DNA of 5,721 nt from Gemmatimonadota bacterium (GTDB lineage Bacteria; Gemmatimonadota; Gemmatimonadetes; Longimicrobiales; RSA9). Below are positions 1 through 5,255 of the stretch, in pieces (the first letter of the stretch is position 1; every line of letters starts with the position of its first letter). The notes under the pieces were generated by a model that was given only the letters and a program-made list of their open reading frames with translations, had not been told where the DNA came from and made no database searches. The translations under genes were made by a program, and so were the position numbers. The stretch lies in NCBI GenBank assembly GCA_016207445.1, contig JACQPS010000141.1, positions 1 through 5,721 of the forward strand. The letters are read 5' to 3'.

Positions 1-546
1 GATCATGGCTGTGATCGCGAGCAGGAGCGCGACCCACGCGTCGGCCCGCGTCCAGACAGAGAGCAGCGCGACCAGCCCGCCGTACGCCAGCACGTAGCTG
101 AGGATCAGAACGAAAGTGGCCGGCCCCGCCCACGTTCCCAGCATGAGCAGGTCGAAGGCGGGGAGGAGCACGGCGCTAACCAGGAACGCGCCGGCCGCGA
201 GCGCGGCGAAGCGTGCGGCGTAGAAGCGCAGCGGCGAGACCGGGCGAACATGGTACAGCCGCGCGTAGCCGGCGTGCACGTCGTGACTGATGAAGCCGGC
301 GAGCAGCACGAGCGTGGCGATGAGCGGATAGCGCCCCAGCATCCAGCCCAGGAGCAGGAGCGCGGACACCAGCGTATACCCGCCGGTCAGGAACAGCGGA
401 TCCAGCTCGACGTGTCCATCCGGCCCGACCGCCAGCACCCTCGCAGTCAGCCCCGCGGCCAGGAACAGCGCGGCGAACGCCAGGAGCCCCAGCAGGCGCC
501 GGCGCTGCGAGCGCAGCGAGAGTGCGACGGCGGCGCCGACGCTCAC
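1..546 (-). CDS. ABC-2 type transporter permease, N-terminal part (cut by left window edge)
   Basis: This is an integral membrane subunit of an ABC exporter, and it should pair with the ATPase encoded just upstream on the same strand. Reading the minus strand from a GTG at 546-544 gives 182 codons with no stop, so the gene continues beyond the window. The start overlaps the ATPase stop codon as GTGA, which both selects this start and suggests translational coupling. About six hydrophobic stretches are visible, at roughly residues 19-40, 51-70, 73-90, 113-137, 143-163 and 170-182. Between the third and fourth is a cytoplasmic loop reading RPVSPLRFYAARFAA. This resembles the 'RPVSRxxxxxGKFLA' segment seen in ABC-2 permeases after the first helices. 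The substrate cannot be told from the sequence. The family call rests on the hydrophobic pattern, this loop and the neighbouring ATPase; the exact subfamily is unknown. Confidence 0.8.
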   Translation of the reverse strand, partial: MSVGAAVALSLRSQRRRLLGLLAFAALFLAAGLTARVLAVGPDGHVELDPLFLTGGYTLVSALLLLGWMLGRYPLIATLVLLAGFISHDVHAGYARLYHVRPVSPLRFYAARFAALAAGAFLVSAVLLPAFDLLMLGTWAGPATFVLILSYVLAYGGLVALLSVWTRADAWVALLLAITAMI

Positions 547-1481
547 TCGTCGCCCCCTTCCGCCAGCGCGCGGCGGACCCGCTCCTCCAGCGGCTCGTGT
601 ACCGGATGGACCGCAACGAGCACGGCACCCGCCGCGAGCAACGCGGCCAGGCGGCGGCTGAGCTCGCCGGCGTCGCTCACCTGCACGAGGTAGGCGGGCG
701 CGCCCCGGTCCGCGGCGGGCTCGGCTCCGGGGAACGCCTCGAGCAGCGCGGCGCTCGGCTCGGCCAGCTCGAGCCGGTAGCGCTGCGTGGGGCCGGCCGC
801 CGCGTCCTCCAGGCGGAGCACGCGCCGCACGCGCCCTGCATCCAGCAGCACGGCCTCGCCCGCCAGCCGCTCTACCTCCCCGAGGTCGTGGCTCGCCATG
901 AGCACCGTACGCCCCTCGCGCCGCAGCTCCTCCACCAGGGCACGGAAGCGAATGCGCCAGAGCGGGTCCAGGCCCTCGGTGGGCTCGTCCAGCACGATCA
1001 GCTCGCGCGGCGCGAGCAGCGCCTGCGCCAGGCCGAGCCGCTGGACGAGCCCGCGCGACAAATCGCGCACGGGCCGCTCTGCGTGCTCGCCGAGCGCGAA
1101 TCGCTCGAGCACGGCATCCGCGCGGCGGTGCGCCTCGGCGCGGGGCCAGCCATCGAGCGCTGCGAGCGCACGCAGTGTGGCCCTCACCCGCCACTCGCCC
1201 GCCACCTGAAACCGCTCCGGCAGGTAGCCGGCACCTCGCGCGCGCACGTAGTCCCGCGGCGCCATGCCCTCGATGCGCACCTCTCCAGCGCTCGGGCGCA
1301 GGAATCCCAGGAGCAGCGCGAAGAGCGTGCTCTTTCCGGCCGCGTTCGGGCCGACCACCGCCCACACCGCGCCGGCCGGGATCATCAGCGAGACGTCCCG
1401 CAAGGCCTCGACCACACGCGCGGTTCGTCCCGGTCGTGGCGGCGCCGTAAAGCGCTTGGTCAGCCCATGGATTTCGATCAC
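543..1481 (-). CDS. ABC transporter ATP-binding protein (ABC-2 exporter type)
   Basis: This is the cytoplasmic ATPase that powers the adjacent membrane permease, presumably for export. From the GTG at 1481 it has 312 residues, normal for this family, and begins MIEIHGLTKRF like most relatives. The nucleotide-binding domain is complete: Walker A GPNAAGKST (44-52), a Q-loop region GYLPE (85-89) with Glu where Gln is often found, signature LSRGL (141-145, a variant of LSGGQ), Walker B LIVLDEP (161-167), D-loop GLDP (170-173) and H-loop His198. Residues about 225-312 form the C-terminal extension common in drug/antibiotic-type ABC-2 ATPases, ending with a PLEERV segment like the usual 'LEDVF'. 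The frame stays open upstream to ATGs at 1586 and 1601. That would add a Lys-Pro-Gly-rich leader of about 35-40 residues encoded by a 12-base repeat, and it would overlap the start of the divergent phosphatase gene. I prefer 1481 because the conserved fold begins there, although its Shine-Dalgarno is weak. Confidence 0.93.
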   Translation of the reverse strand: MIEIHGLTKRFTAPPRPGRTARVVEALRDVSLMIPAGAVWAVVGPNAAGKSTLFALLLGFLRPSAGEVRIEGMAPRDYVRARGAGYLPERFQVAGEWRVRATLRALAALDGWPRAEAHRRADAVLERFALGEHAERPVRDLSRGLVQRLGLAQALLAPRELIVLDEPTEGLDPLWRIRFRALVEELRREGRTVLMASHDLGEVERLAGEAVLLDAGRVRRVLRLEDAAAGPTQRYRLELAEPSAALLEAFPGAEPAADRGAPAYLVQVSDAGELSRRLAALLAAGAVLVAVHPVHEPLEERVRRALAEGGDE

Positions 1482-1490
1482 TCGCCGGCT

Positions 1491-1542
1491 TTTCCCGGAT
1501 TCTTGTCCCGGCCTCTTGCCCGGCTTCTCGCCCGGCTTCTCC
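1491..1542. repeat. Degenerate ~12-bp tandem repeat in the divergent spacer
   Basis: The pentamer CCCGG recurs at 1494, 1507, 1519 and 1531, with spacings of 13, 12 and 12 bases. The flanks are similar; the best adjacent units on the minus strand read GAGAAGCCGGGC. There are about four units. The repeat fills most of the 103-base spacer between the minus-strand ABC ATPase and the plus-strand phosphatase gene. Read in the ATPase frame it encodes a Lys-Pro-Gly periodic peptide (EKPGEKPGKRPG), so it could be either non-coding spacer or an N-terminal tail of the ATPase. I see no convincing -35/-10 promoter pair in this spacer on either strand, although both flanking genes would be expected to start transcription near here. 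Confidence 0.7.
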
Positions 1543-1584
1543 GTGTCGGCCTGGGGCACGCATCCTGCTTGCCAGAGCAGCGCC

Positions 1585-2409
1585 ATGAGCACCTTGACCA
1601 TCGAGCGGCGGCGCTGGCCCCGCGGGCGGTTCCGCCCGTTGCGCGATGCGCTCTACAATATGCTCCGCTTCCTCGCCCGGCACGTCCGCGGCTTCTACGG
1701 CGCCGTGGCCGCCTTCCTGTCCGTGGGGTTGATCGTGGGCGTGCTCGCGGTCGCGGTCTTTACCCTGGGTGCGCGCATCGTCATGGCCGGCGCCACGCAG
1801 TCCTTCGACGAGCGCGTGCTCGAGTGGATCGCGGGGCTGCGCCGCCCCTGGCTGGATGCCGCCATGGTGGAGGTCACCACGCTGGGCGACGGCTTCGTCG
1901 TGATGACCATGGTGGTGATCTCCTCGCTCTTTCTCTGGCTCACGCGGCACCACTATTCGGTGTACCTGCTGCTGATCGGCGTATTCGGCGGGCACCTGCT
2001 GAACTCACTGCTGAAGCAGCTGTACGAGCGCCCCCGGCCCTCGATCGTGCAGTGGGCCACGGACGTGCACTCGGCCTCGTTCCCATCCGGGCACGCGATG
2101 ACCGCGCTCATCGCCTACGGCAGCATCGCTTACCTGGTGGGGCGGCTCGAGCCCACACCGCGACTGCGGCGCGCGACCTGGATTGTCGGGATCCTGCTGA
2201 TCGCATCCGTGGGCGCGAGCCGGATGTACCTGGGGGTGCACTATCCTTCGGACGTGCTCGGCGGGTTCCTGGCCGGCCTCGCCTGGACCATCTTCGTAGC
2301 TGCGGGCATCACGGCGATCCGCTTCTTCGCCACGAGGCAGCCCGACGTCGAGCGCGAGGAGAAAGGCCTGCACCTGGAGGAGGAGCGGGCGATGGGCATC
2401 CGGAAATGA
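1585..2409 (+). CDS. PAP2-superfamily membrane phosphatase (first of a tandem pair)
   Basis: This is a multi-pass membrane phosphatase of the PAP2/PgpB type. Relatives remove phosphate from lipid substrates such as phosphatidic acid, phosphatidylglycerol phosphate or undecaprenyl pyrophosphate, using a phospho-histidine intermediate. From ATG 1585 it has 274 residues. All three catalytic motifs are intact: K144-x6-R151-P152 (KQLYERPRP), P167-S-G-H170, and S212-R213-x5-H219-x3-D223. A basic N-terminus (ERRRWPRGRFR) precedes a first membrane helix at about 38-62. Further helices lie at about 103-119, 126-143, 172-186, 199-211 and 224-242, followed by a charged tail rich in Glu/Arg (about 250-274). 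No clear Shine-Dalgarno precedes the start. The open frame extends upstream to 1264, but that part lies antisense to the ABC ATPase and has no membrane or phosphatase character. It overlaps the next phosphatase gene by four bases. The substrate is unknown. Confidence 0.93.
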   Translation: MSTLTIERRRWPRGRFRPLRDALYNMLRFLARHVRGFYGAVAAFLSVGLIVGVLAVAVFTLGARIVMAGATQSFDERVLEWIAGLRRPWLDAAMVEVTTLGDGFVVMTMVVISSLFLWLTRHHYSVYLLLIGVFGGHLLNSLLKQLYERPRPSIVQWATDVHSASFPSGHAMTALIAYGSIAYLVGRLEPTPRLRRATWIVGILLIASVGASRMYLGVHYPSDVLGGFLAGLAWTIFVAAGITAIRFFATRQPDVEREEKGLHLEEERAMGIRK

Positions 2410-3155
2410 GCCGCGTGCTCGAGCCGGGACGGCCTCGGTGGCGCCTCCGGCGGGTCCGGGGCGCCGCGGCGGCATCCGCGCCCGGCGTCGTCTTCTCGGA
2501 ACCGGCACCGCCGCTGCGCCTGATCCTCGCGCGGGTTGCCTGGCCGCTGCTCGCGGGCGGGCTCTTGATCGCGTACCTGGCCGGCATCGTGCTCGGGCTC
2601 GTCTTCCAGCTCGCCGGATGGTGGGACCACGGGGCGCGCTGGGAGCGGGACGTGCTGGTCGCGGCGCACCAGACGGTCTCGCCCGTCGCCGACATCTTCT
2701 TTCTCTGGATCCCGTTCGCCGGGACGAATTACACGCTCTTCCCGATCGTTGCGGTCGCGGGCGTTCTGCTCTGGCGCCGCGGCTACCGCACTGCCGTCGT
2801 GCACCTCGCGCTAGTGCAGATCGGCAGCTTCCTGCTCAACCCCGGCATCAAGTTCACGCTCTTCCGTCCACGCCCCGAGCTGTTCGCGCTGCGTGGCCAG
2901 TACCAGCTTCCGGCCTATCCGAGCGGCCACTCCATCGCGGTCGTGTCGGTGCTGGTCACGGCCGCGTACCTGCTGCACCGTTACGGCCGCGGCGCCTGGG
3001 CGTACTGGGCCCTCGCGCTCTTTTTCCTGCTCAACTCCTATTCCCGGCTCTACCTCGGCGTGCACTGGCCCACGGACGTGGTCGCCGGCACCCTCGTGGG
3101 CGCCGTCTGGCTCCTCTTCAGTCTGGTCGCGCTCCGCAGGATCCACCCCTTCTAA
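2406..3155 (+). CDS. PAP2-superfamily membrane phosphatase (second of a tandem pair)
   Basis: This is a second, distinct PAP2/PgpB-type membrane phosphatase of 249 residues. Its ATG overlaps the stop of the upstream phosphatase (ATGA at 2406-2409), so translation is probably coupled. A purine-rich GGAGGAGGAG lies about 20 bases upstream, too far for a standard Shine-Dalgarno. The catalytic set is complete: K149-x6-R156-P157 (KFTLFRPRP), P172-S-G-H175, and S213-R214-x5-H220-x3-D224. The N-terminal 36 residues are Arg/Ala-rich and likely cytoplasmic. Membrane helices follow at about 45-70, 94-122 (perhaps two), 130-146, 176-190, 198-212 and 225-243. Outside the three motifs it shares little with the first phosphatase, so the two are paralogues from an old divergence or were recruited separately, rather than a recent duplication. 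The frame is open upstream to 522, but that stretch is antisense or out-of-frame to well-supported genes. The substrate is likely a lipid or polyprenyl (pyro)phosphate, inferred from the family only. Confidence 0.93.
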   Translation: MSRVLEPGRPRWRLRRVRGAAAASAPGVVFSEPAPPLRLILARVAWPLLAGGLLIAYLAGIVLGLVFQLAGWWDHGARWERDVLVAAHQTVSPVADIFFLWIPFAGTNYTLFPIVAVAGVLLWRRGYRTAVVHLALVQIGSFLLNPGIKFTLFRPRPELFALRGQYQLPAYPSGHSIAVVSVLVTAAYLLHRYGRGAWAYWALALFFLLNSYSRLYLGVHWPTDVVAGTLVGAVWLLFSLVALRRIHPF

Positions 3156-3235
3156 GACGACGTCGGCGCCGGATGCCCGCCGGGCCCGATGCGCCCGCCT
3201 GGCCATGGCCGCGCCCCGGCCGGATGCGCAGGGTC

Positions 3236-3240
3236 GGAGG
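3236..3240 (+). promoter_or_regulatory. Candidate ribosome binding site (GGAGG) for the secretion/pilus ATPase
   Basis: GGAGG sits only three bases before ATG 3244, closer than the usual five to nine. It is the only good Shine-Dalgarno match near the start and is the reason for preferring 3244 over an in-frame ATG at 3205, which has no such site. The 88-base gap after the phosphatase stop contains short GC-rich inverted repeats, such as GCCCG-C-CGGGC near 3175-3185, but no T-run, so a terminator is not supported. Confidence 0.45.
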
Positions 3241-3243
3241 TTG

Positions 3244-5178
3244 ATGGAACCGGGCCCGCGTGTCCTTGGCCAGTTGCTGCTGTCCGCCGGCGCGGTGCGC
3301 GAGGCCGAGCTCGCGGCCGCGCTCGCCGAGCAGCGGCGCACGCGCGAGCGGCTGGGTGAGGTGTTGGCGCGCCGCGGCGTGGACCCGGAGCAGGTCGCGC
3401 GTGCGCTCGCGGCGCAGCTCCGCCTCGGCTACGCCGAGCCGCCGCTCGATCCCGAGCCCGCGGCGGTGCGACTGGTCGACCGCAGCCTCGCCCTCCGGCT
3501 GCGCATCGTGCCGCTCGCGGCCAGTGAGCGGCGGCTGCGGGTGGCCATGGCCGATCCGCTGGATGCCGCGGCCGTCGACGACCTCCAGTTCCAGACCGGC
3601 CGGCGGGTGGAGCCGCTCGTCGCCGCGCCGGCCACGGTCGAGCAGGCGCTGGCCGCGGCGTACGGACCGGAAGCGGTGGCCACGCTGGTCGGCCGCATAC
3701 CCACGCGCGCGGCGCTGCCCCGCGGCGTCGAGGGCGCGCAGGAGCTGGACGAGCTCAGTGCGCTGCGGCACGCGTCGGAGGCGCCGCCCATTATCGGGCT
3801 CGTGGACCTGATCCTGAGCCGCGCGGCCGCCGGGCGCGCGAGCGACATCCACATCGAGCCTTCCGGTCGCGGGCTGCGCGTGCGCGCCCGCGTGGATGGC
3901 GTGCTGCGCGAGCTGCTGCAGCTGCCCGAGCACGTGGGCGGCGCCGTGACGAGCCGCATCAAGATCATGGCCGGGCTGGACATCGCCGTGAAGCGCCGGC
4001 CGCAGGACGGTCGCAGCTTCGTGCGCGTCGACGGCCGTGAGCTGGGCGTACGGGTTTCCACCTTGCCGGCCGAGGGTGGGGAGAAGGTCGTGCTGCGGCT
4101 GCTCGATCCGGCCAACGCCGGCCGCCGCCTGGACGAGCTCGGCATGGCGCCCGCTACGCTCGCGCGCTTCCACCGCCTGCTCGGCCGCGGGCACGGCGTG
4201 TTGCTCGTCTGCGGGCCCACCGGCAGCGGCAAGACCACCACCCTTTACGCCGCGCTGGGCGCGCTCGACCGCGAGCGCCGCAACGTGATCACGCTGGAAG
4301 ACCCGGTCGAGTACCGGCTCCCCGGGCTCACCCAGGTCCAGGTGCACACGCGTGCGGGCCTCACCTTCGCCGCCGCGCTGCGCGCCGTGCTGCGCCAGGA
4401 CCCGGACGTCATCATGGTCGGCGAGCTGCGCGACGGCGAGACCGTCGAGGTGGGCATGGCCGCGGCGCTCACCGGGCACCTCGTGCTCGCAACGCTGCAC
4501 ACGAACGACGCGCCCGGCGCCGTCGCCCGACTGGTCGAGATGGGCGCACCGCCGTACCTGATCGCAGGCGGTCTCATCGGCGTGCTCGCGCAGCGGCTGG
4601 CCAGGCGCCTCTGCCCGCAGTGTCGCGTCGAGCGCGACGCCGAGCCCGGTGAGTTGCGCGGCCTCGGCCTCCCGCCCGCCGCGGGGCGGCTTCCCGTCGC
4701 CCGCGGCTGCTCGCGCTGCGATGGCGAGGGCTTCCGCGGTCGCACCGGCATCTTCGAGCTGCTCGTCCTGGACGCCCGCCTGCGTCAGCTCGTGTTGCGC
4801 CGCGCCGCCGCCGATGCCCTCCGCGACGCGGCGCGCGCCGCCGGCATGGAGCCCCTCAGTCACGATGCCTGGCAGAAGGTGCGCGCCGGCATCATCACCC
4901 TCGATGAGGTCCGCCCGCTGCTCACTCTCATGGCCGACGAAGCCCCACTCTGCCCCGACTGCGGCACCGGCCTGCGGGCCGGTTTCGCCGCCTGTCCCGG
5001 GTGCGGGCGCAATCTGCGACGCCGCTGCCGCTGCGGCGCCGCGCTCGAGGAGGGCTGGCGTTGCTGCGCGGCGTGCGCAGCGCCCGTCGACACCGCGATG
5101 CCTGCTGCACCTCCAGCCGGTTTCTCCGCTCCGGCAGCCCCGCCGACCGGGAACCTTGACCATTTCAACGTGGATTGA
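3244..5178 (+). CDS. GspE/PilB/MshE-family secretion or type IV pilus assembly ATPase with C-terminal zinc-ribbon tail
   Basis: This is a hexameric cytoplasmic ATPase of the type II secretion/type IV pilus assembly family, which turns ATP hydrolysis into pilin or pseudopilin polymerisation. From ATG 3244 it has 644 residues. Residues 7-58 hold two MshEN-like motifs (LG-x6-G ... L-x3-L-x2-Q, twice), and the N-terminal domain runs to about 140. The catalytic part starts at about 180 and includes ASDIHIEPS (199-207), Walker A GPTGSGKTTT (324-333, Lys330), LEDPVEY (351-357), Walker B-like DPDVIMVGELRD (386-397, Glu394), His-box TGHLVLATLHTND (410-422) and the family tetracysteine Cys457/460/489/492. 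The usual C-terminal 'KVRAGIITLDEV' is at about 545-556. The protein then adds about 80 residues with CPDC (570-573), CPGC (584-587), CRC (595-597) and CCAAC (607-611), followed by a Pro/Ala-rich end, most likely a double zinc ribbon. PilT-type retraction is unlikely given the MshEN domain and tetracysteine. Whether it serves pili or secretion cannot be told, because no partner genes are adjacent. Confidence 0.95.
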   Translation: MEPGPRVLGQLLLSAGAVREAELAAALAEQRRTRERLGEVLARRGVDPEQVARALAAQLRLGYAEPPLDPEPAAVRLVDRSLALRLRIVPLAASERRLRVAMADPLDAAAVDDLQFQTGRRVEPLVAAPATVEQALAAAYGPEAVATLVGRIPTRAALPRGVEGAQELDELSALRHASEAPPIIGLVDLILSRAAAGRASDIHIEPSGRGLRVRARVDGVLRELLQLPEHVGGAVTSRIKIMAGLDIAVKRRPQDGRSFVRVDGRELGVRVSTLPAEGGEKVVLRLLDPANAGRRLDELGMAPATLARFHRLLGRGHGVLLVCGPTGSGKTTTLYAALGALDRERRNVITLEDPVEYRLPGLTQVQVHTRAGLTFAAALRAVLRQDPDVIMVGELRDGETVEVGMAAALTGHLVLATLHTNDAPGAVARLVEMGAPPYLIAGGLIGVLAQRLARRLCPQCRVERDAEPGELRGLGLPPAAGRLPVARGCSRCDGEGFRGRTGIFELLVLDARLRQLVLRRAAADALRDAARAAGMEPLSHDAWQKVRAGIITLDEVRPLLTLMADEAPLCPDCGTGLRAGFAACPGCGRNLRRRCRCGAALEEGWRCCAACAAPVDTAMPAAPPAGFSAPAAPPTGNLDHFNVD

Positions 5179-5185
5179 ATACTAT
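5156..5185 (+). promoter_or_regulatory. Predicted sigma-70-type promoter for the lipoprotein gene
   Basis: TTGACC at 5156-5161 is a near-consensus -35 (five of six). It is followed after 18 bases by TACTAT at 5180-5185 (four of six to TATAAT). The stretch from 5156 to 5185 is strikingly AT-rich against its GC-rich surroundings. Transcription would begin at about 5192, leaving a leader of roughly 64 bases before the lipoprotein ATG. The -35 and spacer lie within the last codons of the ATPase gene. It is predicted from sequence only. Confidence 0.6.
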
Positions 5186-5186
5186 G

Positions 5187-5201
5187 CCGGCCAGCAGCCG
5201 G
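5187..5201. other. Short perfect hairpin between the ATPase and lipoprotein genes
   Basis: CCGGC (5187-5191) and GCCGG (5197-5201) pair around a five-base loop, CAGCA, with a possible extra G-T pair outside. It lies immediately after the predicted -10, across the expected transcription start. It lacks a following T-run, so it is not a standard intrinsic terminator for the ATPase gene. The stem is short enough to be chance in GC-rich DNA. Confidence 0.3.
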
Positions 5202-5240
5202 TCCTGAAAACCGACTCCTGCCAAAAACAACCTTTCCCCA

Positions 5241-5248
5241 GAGGGAGG
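5241..5248 (+). promoter_or_regulatory. Strong ribosome binding site for the lipoprotein gene
   Basis: GAGGGAGG ends seven bases before ATG 5256, an ideal Shine-Dalgarno position. It is by far the best ribosome binding site in the window, and it fixes this start even though the gene's end is not visible. Confidence 0.8.
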
Positions 5249-5255
5249 CGCGACT

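Noticed and set aside
250..693. Plus-strand 147-codon frame over the permease and ATPase end
   Set aside because: It is Gln/Arg/Ser-rich antisense sequence. The minus strand here encodes a convincing multi-helix permease.
1264..1584. Upstream extension of the first PAP2 phosphatase frame
   Set aside because: It is antisense to the ABC ATPase and low in complexity. The membrane protein starts naturally at ATG 1585.
522..2405. Long upstream extension of the second PAP2 phosphatase frame (877 codons in all)
   Set aside because: The extension is antisense to the ABC ATPase and out of frame with the first phosphatase, both strongly supported. The phosphatase fold begins only after ATG 2406.
2893..3243. 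Upstream extension of the secretion ATPase frame into the second phosphatase
   Set aside because: The residues are Ser/Arg/Pro-rich frame-shadow sequence overlapping the catalytic motifs of the phosphatase. The MshEN-like motif begins just after ATG 3244.
3156..3243. Possible terminator in the gap after the second phosphatase
   Set aside because: Short GC-rich inverted repeats are present but no T-run follows, and such repeats are expected by chance at this base composition.
3118..5163. A 681-codon open frame on the minus strand opposite the secretion ATPase gene
   Set aside because: It has no recognisable motif and is rich in Ala/Arg/Gly/His as expected for antisense to a high-GC gene. The plus-strand ATPase has full family conservation over the same bases.
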